Shown here: positions 20,653-31,240 of the stretch, in pieces
How positions within the stretch are numbered: position 1 is the first letter of the stretch
Layout of the letters: each line of letters starts with the position of its first letter
Assembly: GCF_902806685.2 (NCBI RefSeq)
Contig: NC_048545.1
Coordinates: forward strand, 1,575,001-1,639,000
Length of the DNA: 64,000 nucleotides
Direction: 5' to 3'
Source of the DNA: Maniola hyperantus
Lineage: Eukaryota; Arthropoda; Insecta; Lepidoptera; Nymphalidae
Notes under the pieces: generated by a model
The model's input: the letters and a program-made list of their open reading frames with translations, nothing else
Databases searched by the model: none
What the model was told of the DNA's origin: nothing
Translations under genes and position numbers: made by a program

Positions 20653-21309
20653 AGGAAATAAGAAATGGGCACGTAGGCTGATTGATTGATAGATTTATTG
20701 AACTAATGAAGCTTCATCTAAAGCTTCGATTACGGACTAGCTTATTAACGTCACTGAAAAATCACTGGTTAATAATTTATATACAAGTTTATTTGAATAA
20801 AAACTTTTCTCTTATAAAAAGTTACATCTGTAAATTCCATTAAGATTATTACAAAAAGATCTTATAGCCTATAAAAAAACATACGAAACTCAACCATTTA
20901 AAAGTAATATACCTATAAGTAGGTACTTTAAAGTGTAATAAAAACCCGCCCAAAACATAAGCATGCCACTTTTTGATTACATTACTATTTTTTATTTTAT
21001 TTTTTATAAACTAGGCAAAAACTAATTAGCAATATATTAAAATCTAACATACATAAAAAATCAGTAGGAATTTAAATTAAAATCATTACCATGTTTTATT
21101 TGCTTAGTCATAATAAGACTAAGTGCTAACTATTATTATATAAAAATTCGCTCTTATTAACAATTACTACCCAACTGTTTTATTAATAGTCCTTAATTGT
21201 TATTCAAATCCAGTCCACTATCAAACAGCGTTGAAGCTCTACATGTGATTTGGTTATTCAATGTCAAGAGCTTTAACAATGAGGGTGATTACACATTGCC
21301 TTTTATAAA
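20653..21309. other. AT-rich stretch with no recognised feature
   Basis: No feature could be supported in this 657 bp. Confidence 0.5.
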
Positions 21310-21546
21310 TCCATACTAATATTATAAATGCGAAATTGTGTCTGTCTGTCTGTCTGTCTATCTGTCTGTCTGTCTGCTAGCTTTTCACGGCTCAACCGTT
21401 CAACCGATTTTGACGAAATTTGGTACAGATGTAGCTTGCATCCCGGGGAAGGACATAGGCTACTTTTTATCCCGGAAAATTTAAAAGTTCCCACAGGATT
21501 TTTAAAAACCTAAATCCACGCGTACGAAGTCGCGGGCATCAGCTAG
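21310..21546 (+). mobile_element. HEL-C, full length
   Basis: 237 bp. A|TCCATACTAATATTAT start, (TCTG)n microsatellite, conserved TTTTATCCCGGAAAA and CCACAGGATTTTTAAAAACC blocks, hairpin region and CATCAGCTAG|T end. Reference copy of the family in this window. Confidence 0.85.
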
Positions 21547-21618
21547 TAAACTAATAATTATCATCACTATATCTTAGAAATCCAACATCTGACCATCAAA
21601 AAGGATTATTTATTACCT
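21547..21618 (+). repeat. LINE L-a 3' tail, first part
   Basis: TTATCATCACTATATCTTAG and the following lines match the L-a tail at 37570. The tail is interrupted by the palindrome and resumes at 22009. Confidence 0.55.
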
Positions 21619-22008
21619 TATAAATACTATCTGTCCCGGCTTACTCACGTGTGTAGTCGACGTTAGCCCGACTAGTTTCAAACCCATCCGGGGTCCTTTT
21701 TCAAGGGAGTCCGTCCGCGCACGCGCCGCGGTTTTGACTGCGGGACGCACGTGCGTGCTGGATTTCGGTGACGGTTCCAGTGATGAAGAACAGCAGGAAC
21801 TGTCGGGAGACGATCGGCAGCTGTCTCCCCCTCCCACCCCAGCCACCCTCACAACGGGCTCTACGGGCAGCGGCACGTGCGTCCCGCAGTCAAAACCGCG
21901 GCGCGTGCGCGGACGGACTCCCTTGAAAAAGGACCCCGGATGGGTTCGAAACTAGTCGGGCTAACGTCGACTACACACGTGAGTAAGCCGGGACAGATAG
22001 TATTTATA
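21619..22008. repeat. 390-bp palindrome of retroelement sequence
   Basis: Arms 21619-21754 and 21873-22008 (136 bp each) are reverse complements with one mismatch that I could find. The spacer is 118 bp. The outer end CGGGACAGATAGTATTTATA also occurs alone at 38276-38312, so it is probably a retroelement 3' terminus present twice, head to head. The spacer reads as an acidic, Pro/Thr-rich peptide in one frame (FGDGSSDEEQQELSGDD) that I do not recognise. Confidence 0.8.
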
Positions 22009-22093
22009 ATGGAAATCACTCACGGTAGTTTAAACGCTAAAATATTTATTACCTATTTTAAGTAAATCATTTGACTTTGACTTTGACTTTGAA
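22009..22093 (+). repeat. LINE L-a 3' tail, second part (TTTGAC)n
   Basis: TTTATTACCTATTTTAAGTA then (TTTGAC)n end the L-a tail interrupted by the palindrome. Confidence 0.6.
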
Positions 22094-22369
22094 CTACTTA
22101 TTTTTAAATGTAGATTACGGGTACCTCCCACGATGTTTTTATTTGTCGATATTACAACCCAATTGCACGAGTGGTCACGACGCGGTGCCACGAGAGACGA
22201 AGTTCGAGCTGTCATGGGCAGTAGCGAACTACCCTCTTTCTTGTTTTTTTTTCGATGGAACTTCGCGAGCTGTCCAGCAAAATACACTCACAACGTCACA
22301 CATTAAAATATGTCGTTAAACCACGAAATAAGCTTAAACCCATTGATTTTTAAATACTGTTATTACTAA

Positions 22370-22690
22370 CTAGCTTATGCCCGCGACTTCGTCCGCGTGG
22401 ACTTCACAAATTTCAAATCTCTATTTTACCCCTTAACTAGAAAAATCCGTTGGATTCCGGATATCCGCGGATGTTTACGTCATAATAGATATCTGCATGC
22501 CACACTCCGATCTGTCCAGTAGTTTGAGCTGTAAGATAGTTTGATAGATCAGTCAGTCAGTGGTAAATTAAAACTACCTGACTATTCATAAGCACTTGTA
22601 AAAAGTTTACATGAATAAAAAAACATTCTATTCTATTCTATTCTAGTCAGTCAGTCAGTCAGAGTAATCTTTTCCTTTTACATATTTAGA
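22370..22690 (-). mobile_element. HEL-B with nested LINE tail
   Basis: CTAG end at 22370 and TC start at 22690 on the minus strand. The (GACT)n block is split by an 84 bp LINE tail at 22561-22644. Confidence 0.7.
22561..22644 (+). repeat. LINE 3' tail with (ATTCT)n, nested in HEL-B
   Basis: GCACTTGTAAAAAGTTTACA, a GAATAAA block and four ATTCT units. It is flanked by AGTCAGTCAG on both sides, which is either a target duplication or the host microsatellite itself. Confidence 0.65.
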
Positions 22691-22704
22691 TTAAAATTGA
22701 TATC

Positions 22705-22925
22705 CGCGTCCACGAAGATTTAGGTTTTTGAAAATCCTTTGGGAACTTTTTAATTTTCAGAGACAAAAAGTAGCCTATGTCAGTCCCCGGGATGCAAGCT
22801 ATCTCAGTACTAAATAGGCGATACTCGTGACGTCGTCAACGTGGCTTTAGGTTTTTGAAAAATCCCGTGGGAACTTTTTGATTATGTCAAAATCGGTTAA
22901 ACGGGTGCACTGTGAAAGGTAGTCA
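22705..22925 (-). mobile_element. two HEL-C fragments
   Basis: CCGGGATGCAAGCTATCTCA and a second GTTTTTGAAAAATCCCGTGG block show two truncated minus-strand HEL-C pieces side by side. Confidence 0.5.
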
Positions 22926-23190
22926 GATCTGATTTAATTTCATTTTATTTCAGCGGCTGTGCTCTGAGCTTTATAGTACCTATAGTAGCAATAGGACCAT
23001 GCACTCAAGTTGACTTTAAGCGCCTCTCGTTGCTTGATACACAAATCACGTCCCAACCGGTTTGATTGAACAATAGCGAATGCTGTTACACTACACAGAC
23101 GTTGCATAAGTCAATCTGTACTAGGGTCAGTAGTATGACCAGCAATTAAAGTTGCTATTATGATTACCATTAAAGGGCTTTGAAAATTTT

Positions 23191-23509
23191 GGCCTACCTA
23201 GACTACTAGGTATCTAGGTATCTAGGTATCTAGGTAGGTCTGCCATTTTACTTTTTTCCAAAATAGCGGCCACACAAAAAACCTATATTAATGAATAGAT
23301 GGCATCAATACAAACAAGTATTGTTAGAGACAAAATCTTCTGAAGTGGCATACTGGTAACAGCCATAGCCACCAGTGCAAGTTTCATATCTCAGAAACGT
23401 GACAGTTTGGAAGATTTTGTCTCAAACAATATTTTATTTGTATTGATACCAGCTATTATGCATGGCCGCTATTTTGGAAAAAGCAAAATGACGGACTACT
23501 AGGTAGGCC
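23191..23509. mobile_element. MITE M4, palindromic
   Basis: It begins GGCCTACCTAG and ends CTAGGTAGGCC. Inverted similarity continues through TTCCAAAATAGCGGCC / GGCCGCTATTTTGGAA and further in through CAATACAAACAAGTATTG / CAATATTTTATTTGTATTG. An 8-bp tandem repeat (AGGTATCT) lies at about 23216-23244. 319 bp. Confidence 0.7.
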
Positions 23510-23564
23510 AGGCTTCACACAAAAATATTTAGACCCGTTTGTCCACCAATAAAACCAGAGTGGG

Positions 23565-23792
23565 CTGCATCATCATCATAATCAATCGATAAACACCCAC
23601 CGCTGGACTTGTAGGGACTTCCACATGTCATGGTCTTGCGCCGCGCCGTCTGAATCCAGCGATCCCTACGACTCGTCTGATGTTGGCCGTCTACCGAGTG
23701 GGGGGGCCAACGCTGCGCTTTCCGGTGCGAGGTCTACACACTCTACACTTCAGCTTCGCCACACGCAGCTGATTGGGCTGTATCATTAAAAA
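23565..23792 (-). pseudogene. LINE L-b C-terminal fragment
   Basis: The complement matches the L-b coding remnants at 33365 and 55761: the AAGCTGAAGTG region, then a CCGGAAAGCGCAGCG block, then the WTDD-like region and an ATGATGATG tail. Several disruptions. Confidence 0.5.
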
Positions 23793-24010
23793 GTCAGTAT
23801 TCATACCTCGATTATTAAAAAATTGTCCAAAGTTAGCAAACCCTGTCTTGTGAAACACATTTTGCTTTTATTAATTGTCAATATTTATCGGTAACAGTAA
23901 CATAACTTTAACCGCCTGTCTTGCAACTGGACCTTAATTATATTTTATTGCATGTAGCTTAATTTATTTGCTATAGGTAAGTAACTAATGAAAAACTTAA
24001 ATCGATTCTA

Positions 24011-24121
24011 TAATTTAACGGTGAAGGAAAACATCGTGAGCTTGAGTCTGCCAATCCGTTCTGGGTCAGCGTGGCAGTCTATGGGCTAAGCCGTTCTCAA
24101 TCAAATCTGATGATGATGATA
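24011..24121 (+). mobile_element. SINE-1, internally deleted, headless
   Basis: TTTAACGGTGAAGGAAAACA, GTCTGCCAATCCG and a terminal (GAT)n are retained; the head is missing. Confidence 0.55.
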
Positions 24122-24123
24122 CG

Positions 24124-24284
24124 TTTGACCGAATTTAACGAAAATGGTACTTACGGCTTATATCCCGGAAACAAATTATAGCAACGGAAATAGTCATTTT
24201 TTTGTACTAGAAAATCAAAGGGTTCCCACGTGATTTAAAAAAACTAAAGTGAATCCACGCGGACGAAATCCCGGGCATCATCTT
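24124..24284 (+). mobile_element. HEL-C, 5'-truncated
   Basis: It keeps the middle, CCACGCGGACGAAATCCCGG and a decayed end (CATCTTGT in place of CATCTAGT). Confidence 0.5.
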
Positions 24285-24306
24285 GTAAGTATACCTATAA
24301 AGAGAG

Positions 24307-24486
24307 AGCCTCAATAGCTCAACCGGTATAGGAGTGGACTGAAAACCGAAAGGTCGACGGTTCAAATCCCGCCCGTTGCACTATTGTCGTACCTACTCCT
24401 AGCACAAGCCTCACGCTTAATTGGAGAGGAAAGGGGAATATTAGTCATTTAATATGGCTAATATTCTTTATTAAAAAAAAAAAAAG
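24307..24486 (+). mobile_element. SINE-3, full length
   Basis: tRNA-like head with A-box ATAGCTCAACCGGTATAGG and B-box CGGTTCAAATCCC, then a body with GGGGAATATTAGTCATT and a poly(A) tail. About 180 bp. Confidence 0.75.
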
Positions 24487-24490
24487 AGAG

Positions 24491-24770
24491 AGCTAGCGAG
24501 GGCTAGACCTTCGTCTAAATATATAAAGGAAAAGGTGACTGACTGACTGATCTATCAACGCACAGCTCAAACTACTGGACGGATCGGACTGAAATTTGGA
24601 ATGCAGATAGCTATTATGACATAGGCAACCGCTAAGAAAGGATTTTTTTAAATTCAACCCCTAAGGTGGCCAAATAGGGGTTTGAAATTTGTGTGGACGA
24701 AGTCGCGAGCATAAGCTCGTTATTTTATAAAAGCAGAAAGAAAATAACGAATGTCTAGCCCTCGCTGGCT
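24491..24770. repeat. 23-bp inverted repeat bracketing a HEL-B
   Basis: Arms 24491-24513 and 24748-24770 (AGCTAGCGAGGGCTAGACC and its partner) differ at two of 23 bases. They enclose HEL-B and a little other DNA. Possibly a small MITE split by the Helitron. Confidence 0.6.
24514..24719 (+). mobile_element. HEL-B
   Basis: TCTAAATATATAAAGGAAAA start, short (GACT)n, end AGCATAAGCTCG (one change from CTAG) before T. The 5' base is G, not A. Confidence 0.65.
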
Positions 24771-24999
24771 ATTAGTCCACTACATAAGTAGGTACAAGAA
24801 AATTGCACGTGACATACGAAATAGCTCTAATATGTGTTTCTCAATGCAGAGCCTATGTCCCAAGATTGCGGTCGATGACCCGCCTGCTGCAACACCCGGC
24901 CTGCCTTTTACATAGGCACATAGGTACGTGGCACGCGGCAAAGCGGCTGTGGAAATATGAGGAAAATCGTTGAACGGAAATAACCACAGAACTTTGAGT

Positions 25000-25063
25000 G
25001 AGAGTAATCATTTAACATCAGGTGGACCCGCCTGCTCGTTTGCTCGTCATTTTTAAAAAAAAA
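25000..25063 (+). repeat. LINE L-e 3' tail
   Basis: AATCATTTAACATCAGGTGG, CCCGCCTGCTCGTTTGC and a poly(A) match the 3' end of the LINE at 35056-35390. Confidence 0.6.
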
Positions 25064-25489
25064 AACCGCCCAAGTGCGAGTCAGGCTCGCGCACTGAGGG
25101 TTCCGTACTACAGTCGTATTTTTTCGACATTTTGCACGATAAATCAAAAACTGTTATACATAAAAATAAATAAAAATCTGTTTTAGAATGTACAAGTGAT
25201 GACCATTTATATGATAGCCCACTTGAAGATATAGTTATCTTACTTTGGAAATTGAAAATACTATTTATTAGTTCATGATCACAATTTTTTATTTGTGTGG
25301 TGTAACCACAAATTCACGATTTTCAAATTTTTCCCTGAATGTCAGCTATAAGACCTACCTACCTGCCAAATTTCATGATTCTAGGTCAACGGGAAGTACC
25401 CTGTAGGTTTCTTGACCGACAGACAGACAGACAACAAAGTGATCCTATAAGGGTTCCGTTTTTCCTTTTGAGATACGGAACCCTAAAAA
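25061..25489 (-). mobile_element. HNT-A, full length
   Basis: Both termini present (CCGCCCAAGTGCGAGTCAGG with partner, and ACGGAACCCTAAAAA). It starts in the A-run of the LINE tail. Confidence 0.7.
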
Positions 25490-25520
25490 AGAACCTTACC
25501 TAAAACTATAATATTGTAAA

Positions 25521-25660
25521 CTAGATGATGTACGCGACTTCGTCCGCGCGGATGGATTTAGGTTTTATAAAACTCCGTACGAACTCTGTGATTTTTCGGG
25601 ATAAAAGTTGTCTTTGTCAATTTCCGGGATCTAAGCTAACTCTGTACTTTTCATGAAAAT
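25521..25660 (-). mobile_element. HEL-C, 5'-truncated
   Basis: CTAGATGATG end and GCGACTTCGTCCGCGCGG hairpin block on the minus strand; the TC end is missing. Confidence 0.55.
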
Positions 25661-25689
25661 GTTTAAATTACCTATTAAATAACCTAAAT

Positions 25690-25739
25690 GGGATTTTTAA
25701 GAAACCTAAATCCACGACGAAGGCACGGGCATTATCTAG
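25690..25739 (+). mobile_element. HEL-C 3'-end fragment
   Basis: GGGATTTTTAAGAAACCTAA and CATTATCTAG|T. It lies inverted relative to the preceding fragment. Confidence 0.5.
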
Positions 25740-25744
25740 TGTGA

Positions 25745-25990
25745 AAATATATATAAAAGGAAAAGGTGACTGACTGACTGACTGACTGAATGACTGACTG
25801 ACTGACTGACTGATCTATCAACGCACAGCTCAATCTACTGGACGGATCGGGCTGAAATTTGGCATGCAGATAGCTATTATGACGTAGGCATCCGCTAAGA
25901 AAGGATTTTTGAAAATTCAACTCCTAAGGGGGTGAAATAGGGTTTTGAAATTTTGTAGTCCACGCGGACGAAGTCGCGAGCATAAGCTAG
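25745..25990 (+). mobile_element. HEL-B, full length
   Basis: (GACT)n block, conserved body, AGCATAAGCTAG|T end. The 5' TC is not preserved exactly. Confidence 0.75.
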
Positions 25991-26124
25991 TGTGAAATAA
26001 ATGTAACGTCTCGTAGCATAACGCGAATGCCGTTTATGTAATCTAATTAGTAAGTAACAGTAGATAGCGTAATTATTGCAGTTAAATAACGCGAAAAACA
26101 ATCATCAATGAATGTATTAACTAA

Positions 26125-26582
26125 TCTATATTATGTATTTAAAAATTCAAAGTCCTGACTGACTGACTGACATATATATCAACGCACAGCCGAACCTAGA
26201 GACATGAAATTTGGAGGATGTGTTCTTAGTAAAGAATAGGTATCCAATAAGAAACGATTTTGTGCAATTCCACCCCTAAGTGGGTTAAATGGGGGATGGA
26301 AATTTGTATGAAAGTCCGTCATTTTTGAAGTTACATCGATGAAAATTGATGTGCAGGCTTTTGGATTAAAAATAAAAAAATACGTTTTCACGATTTTTGG
26401 AAATTCTACTACCAAGGGGGTTAAATAGGGGATGAAAGTTTGTGTGAAAGTCCGTCATTTTTCAAGTTATTTACATGAAAATTGGTATTTGGGTTTTCGG
26501 CAACAAATGAAGAAATATGTATTTTTGGAAATTTATGGATTTTCTAAATTCCACCCGAGCGAAGCCGGGGCGGGTCAGCTAG
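26125..26582 (+). mobile_element. Helitron HEL-H, 458 bp
   Basis: A|TCTATATTATG start, (GACT)n and TATCAACGCACAGCC near the 5' end as in HEL-B. The body is internally repetitive (two GAAAGTCCGTCATTTTT units about 150 bp apart). The end GCCGGGGCGGGTCAGCTAG|T has a hairpin-capable CCCGAGCGAAGCCGGG. Confidence 0.75.
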
Positions 26583-26705
26583 TAGCTGATAAATGCAGTT
26601 TGTATTGCGATCTTATACCGGTTTTAAATCCAACTTGCCTCATTCAATCGCAGATTCGATGTCTGACATTTTTACTGTATGATATTCATTAATTAAATAA
26701 TTTCA

Positions 26706-27138
26706 TTTTTAGGGTTCCGTACCTCAAAAGGACAAACGGAACCCTTATAGGATCACTTTGTTGTCTGTCTGTCTGTCTGTCAAGAAACCTATAGGGTATT
26801 TCCCGTTGACCTAGAATCATGAAATTTGGCAGGTAGGTTGGTCTTATAGCAGACATTATGGGAAAAATCTGAAAACCGTGAATTTGTGGTTACATCACAC
26901 AAAAAAAATTGTGCTCATGAACTAATAATTAGTATTTTCATTTTTCTAAGTAAGATAACTATATCAAGTGGGGTATTATATGAAAGGTCTTCACTTGTGC
27001 ATTCTAAAACAGATTTTTATTTATTTTTATGCATCATAGTTTTTGAATTATCGTGCGAAATGTTGAAAAAATACTACTGTAGAGTGTAGTACGGAACCCT
27101 CGGTGCGCGAGCCTGACTCGTACTTGGCTGGTTTTTTT
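26706..27138 (+). mobile_element. HNT-A, full length
   Basis: TTTTTAGGGTTCCGTACC start, hairpin partner ACGGAACCC, (GTCT)n, core, GTACGGAACCC, GCGCGAGCCTGACTCG hairpin and terminal T run. Reference plus-strand copy. Confidence 0.75.
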
Positions 27139-27485
27139 TATGGGGCTAGAATTTATTAGTCAATATTTCAACACTACTTAAATACAAAAGAAAAGTGTAT
27201 ATTATATTAATACGTTTAATTTTAAAGGTTCCATGTTTTGCTAAAGAACCCTAAAAATGCATTAAAAGGAATGCATGTCTGCAGTTTGTTGCATAAGTTT
27301 TGAAACACCAAGGTCTGCAGTGTCTGTAGGTACGTGTGAAATTGCGTAACATTACAGATAAATGAATTTCAAGATAACATAGACGTGCCAATATATTATT
27401 TTAACTAATGGCCGAGTTAATTCATTTCAATTCACAAAGATTAATGTAATATATTTATATATGTACACACATATTATATATTATA

Positions 27486-27656
27486 TTAGAGGATGCCCGT
27501 GACTTCGTACGCGTGGATTTAGATTTATCAAAATCCCGTGGGAACTCTTCAATTTTCCGGGATAAAAAGTAGCCTATGTCCTTCCCCGGGATATAAGCTA
27601 ACTCTGTACCAAATTTCATCAAAATCGGTTGAACGGTTGGGCAGTGAAAAGCTAGC

Positions 27657-27689
<33 letters not shown>

Positions 27690-27722
27690 GTCACACTTTC
27701 GCATTTATAATATTAGTATGGA
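27486..27722 (-). mobile_element. HEL-C, full length; tandem member 1
   Basis: TTAG in place of CTAG at the 3' end, full body, (CAGA)n microsatellite, and GGA (TCC start) at 27722. It abuts the next copy without a spacer. Confidence 0.75.
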
Positions 27723-27953
27723 TTAGAGGATACCTGCGATTTCGTACGCGTGGATTTAGGTTTATCAAAATCCCGTGGGAACTCTTTGGTTTTCCGGGAT
27801 AAAAAGTAGCCTATGTCCTTTGCCGGTTTGCAAGCCATCTCTGTAATTTTTATTCTTAAATTTCGTCAAAGTCAGTTGAACGGATGAGCCGTGAAAGGCT
27901 AGCAGACAGACAGACAGACAGACACACTATCGCATTTATAATATTAGTATGTA
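27723..27953 (-). mobile_element. HEL-C, full length; tandem member 2
   Basis: Same orientation and organisation as member 1, with several base differences. Its 5' end (ATTAGTATG) is slightly decayed. A short further piece of HEL-C-like sequence lies at 27970-28010. Confidence 0.7.
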
Positions 27954-28137
27954 GTATGGGTACACATCGATTTTCTAAATTAAATTTCTTCCGGGACAAA
28001 AAGTAGCGTATGTATGTCATTCTATTATATTACATTCGTGCATTCTATCAAAGAAAGGAAGAAGAAAGAAAGAAAAACGTTTATTTCTTTCACTATTTTT
28101 AATTCTATTACGTCGATCTGTATTCGGTTGCGGCGTA

Positions 28138-28185
28138 ATTGAAGGACAAACCAACAAATAAACATACTTTCGCATGTTTATATGG
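28138..28185 (-). mobile_element. HEL-D 5'-end fragment
   Basis: GAAGGACAAACCAACAAATA and TTTCGCATGTTTATA are the complement of the HEL-D start. Confidence 0.4.
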
Positions 28186-28238
28186 ATAATAATAATTACA
28201 GATGAACGCATTGATTGCTTACTTTGCCTATTTATAAA

Positions 28239-28278
28239 TGCAAGTTGTAACTAATATGATTATTAGTTACAACTTGCA
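28239..28278. repeat. perfect 18-bp-arm palindrome
   Basis: TGCAAGTTGTAACTAATA and its exact complement are separated by TGAT. Not part of a recognised element. Confidence 0.95.
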
Positions 28279-28573
28279 TAAGTAATATTTATTCACAGAT
28301 GAAACACATTTACTTTGTAAATGGCTAGGAATTGTTAAATATAACTAATTGCCTTTGAACAAGAGCCAGCGCGTGCCAGACTTTTATTATTTTATAAAAT
28401 CTGAAAGTTTCTGTGCGTTTCGTTACCAACTCAAACAGGAGCGATCTGCGACTGTGAATTTTGGAGATCATGGTGCCTTTGGAAATAACAGGTAGGAAAT
28501 AAAGGTGTAAAAAATCTTACATCAATTTTTTTTTAAATATTTTCTTCGGAATAGTAACAGAAATTATGGCTTG

Positions 28574-28678
28574 CATTGCCAGACACTTAATGTCGTGACA
28601 GCCCCCTTTAAAGTATAATTGTTAAAGTTTAAGGGTGTCTGGCAGGGGGTTGCCACGATTCTAAAGTGTCTGGCAATG
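28574..28678. mobile_element. MITE M5, 105-bp foldback
   Basis: CATTGCCAGACACTT at the left and AAGTGTCTGGCAATG at the right. Inverted similarity extends inward (CGTGACAGCCCCC / GGGGGTTGCCACG). Confidence 0.65.
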
Positions 28679-28688
28679 ATGTGATTTC

Positions 28689-28790
28689 TTATGTGACGTT
28701 TTGTCGGTCTCAACGACAGAGACAATGCTCTACAAAACCGCTATCTCTTTTAAAAGGTCGATGTACCTTCTTACATTATTTTCTGCCGCT
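28689..28790. mobile_element. MITE M2, half element
   Basis: Right part of the foldback MITE seen whole at 51189: GTCTCAACGACAGAGACA, CTCTACAAAACCGCTATCTC and the terminal GATGTACC region. Confidence 0.6.
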
Positions 28791-29216
28791 CTGCACTTGA
28801 CCGACATATGCTATTTAGTACCTACCTATACCTAAGTGTTTGTGTTTTGTCATGAATTTCGCACCGTTAAAGGTTGCAGTCCTCATGAATATTATGATGA
28901 CTGGGTATATACCAATACCAGTTGGATTTACCACTTACCAGGTAGACACTGTTATTTATCTACATAATTATAAATACCTTTTCATGGCTAAACTACAGAA
29001 CCAATATAGATGAAACTGCACAGATAATATAGTTTGTATACTGAAGATGGCTACAGGTCAATTTATATTTTGCTATAACGGTGAAGGCAAACTAAGGACA
29101 TCTAATACCTAATTTCGCAATAAAGAATTTTGAATTTAAATTTAATTATTAAATACCTAGTAAGTTTACTCTTTTTTTTTAATTTTAAACAATTAAACAA
29201 AATCCTATATAGTCCG
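28791..29216. other. no recognised feature
   Basis: AT-rich, no gene or repeat that could be supported. Confidence 0.5.
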
Positions 29217-29637
29217 TAAAAAAACCGGCCAAGTGCGAGTCAGGCTAGCGCAATGAGGGTTCCGTACTACAGTCGTATTTTTTCGACATTTTGCAGGGTA
29301 ATTCAAAACTATGATACATAAAAATAAATAAAAATCTGTTTTAGAATGCACAGATGAAGACCTTTCATATGATACCTCACTTGATATAGTTATCTTACTT
29401 AGAAAATTGAAAATACTAATTATTAGTTCATGACCACAATTTAATCTTTTTTGTGTGATGTAACCACAAATTCACGGTTTTCAGATTTTTCCCCAAATGT
29501 CAGCTATAAGATCTACCTAAATGCCAAATTTCATGATTCTAGGTCAACAGGAAGTACCCTGTAGGTTTCTTGACAGACAGACAACAAAGTGATCCTATAA
29601 GGGTTCCGTTTTTCCTTTTGAGGTAAAGAACCCTAAT
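29217..29637 (-). mobile_element. HNT-A, full length
   Basis: CCGGCCAAGTGCGAGTCAGG start, shortened microsatellite (two GACA units), decayed end AAAGAACCCTAATAAG. Confidence 0.7.
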
Positions 29638-30535
29638 AAGGACCAAAATCGTACACACAAAAAGTTAAAATGGCGCGTGAGGCACGTTTTTTGTAGATTA
29701 ATCCTGTACAATATACCTATTGCACACAAATACAAATGTCCAAAATATAGTGCATTTATTATTTCTATAAAAAAACTTTTATCGATTTATAAAAAACTAT
29801 CTTTTTCCGCACGTTCTCATTGCGTACAAAATCTAAACAAGCAGATACCGTGCACTAAAATAACAAATAAACTAAGTAGGTAGATTAAAAATAAATTACT
29901 ATAATGAATGTAATCAAATTCATGAATTAAATTATAACTACCTACATTTAATTTTATTAACTTACGCCGATAGTTATTTTATTTTAATTTAACTAAGTAG
30001 CTACAATTTTATCTAACCAACAATTTTATCCCAACATAGAAAAAACGACAAAACGATCAAAAAATTATAAATTACCATAAATAATTATCACCACGGCAAA
30101 AAATCACCATCAATTCACCACCACCATTTTTAACCACATAAAATTAAAATCCAACTTACATTTAATTTTAAACCACAGTTCAATAATAAACTCACTAATA
30201 CACAAAATCCGTTCACACAATATAAACCGTGTTAAAAGTTAAACCACCATCGGTTTAAGCGAAAGGCAGCAAGCATACTGCGCGCGCGCAAAACACTGAA
30301 TCAGAATGTCATTGATATATCGTATATAAACTGTTAAAACTTGACAAACTTTTAGAGATATAGTATGTTTTTACCATGCTTCCCCATTGACGTAGAATGT
30401 AGATGCGTAGCATGATAAATCTTTAAGAATGTGGTTAATTTAACTTTAAGTAACAATACATAGATTGCCCGGTCGTGTTCCTACTAGGTAGTTAAAATAT
30501 TAATTAAGATTTTTAACCGAATGAACTTTAGGTAT
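29638..30535. other. 900 bp AT-rich stretch with no recognised feature
   Basis: No gene could be supported. CACCATC-type short repeats occur at about 30090-30130 and a GCGCGCGCGC run near 30280. Confidence 0.5.
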
Positions 30536-30972
30536 TTTTAGGGTTCCGTACCTCAAAAGGAAAAACAGTATCCTTATAAAATCACTTTGTTGTCTGTCTG
30601 TCTGTCTGTCCGTCGTGTCTGTCAAGAAAACCTATAGGGTACTTCCCGTTGACCTAGAATCACGAAATTTGGTGGGTGGGTAGGTCTTATATAGCACAAG
30701 TACCTAAAGTAATAATTCCGAAAACCGTGAATTTGTGGCTACATCACAGAAAAAAAAATTTAAAATATGTTCATGAGCAAATATTGGTATTTTCAATTTT
30801 CAAAGATAGTTATCATTTGAAAAGGCTTCAGCTGTGCATTCTAAAACAGACTTTTATTTATTTATATGCATCATAGTTTTTTAATTTTCGTGCAAAATGT
30901 CGAAAAAACACGACTGTAGAGTGTATTACGGAACCCTCGGTGCGCGAGCCTGACTCGCACCGGTTTTTTCTC
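30536..30972 (+). mobile_element. HNT-A, full length
   Basis: AGGGTTCCGTACCTCAAAAG start and GCGCGAGCCTGACTCGCACC end. TTGGC is missing before the terminal GGTTTTTT. Confidence 0.7.
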
Positions 30973-31136
30973 TGACGTAGATTACGTGTTTATCTATTTA
31001 TTGTATAAATTTTGTTTTTTTGTTATTCATAATCAGTAGTCTTTGTCTGAAGATGAAAGGGGATAAAGTCAAAGATAAGGTACTTTTAGGCATGTTACCT
31101 TAATGAAATCTGTATCTAATCTACCTATCTGAGTAT

Positions 31137-31240
31137 CTGACCCTCCTCGGCTTCACTCGAGTGGAATTTGGGAAAATCGGTGCAGAGGTGAAATTTCCAA
31201 AAATCCTGAAAAACGTTTGCTTTTCCTTACATAATTTTGG
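31137..31240 (-). mobile_element. HEL-H-like 3' fragment
   Basis: CTGACCCTCCTCGGCTTCAC and GTGGAATTTGGG are the complement of a HEL-H type 3' end. Confidence 0.4.

Noticed and set aside
21734..21955. 73-codon acidic/proline-rich open frame
   Set aside because: It crosses from the spacer into an arm of the 390-bp palindrome. It may be a scrap of a retroelement ORF but not a gene by itself.
29638..30535. host gene in a long repeat-poor stretch
   Set aside because: No coding frame, splice signals or codon bias could be seen.
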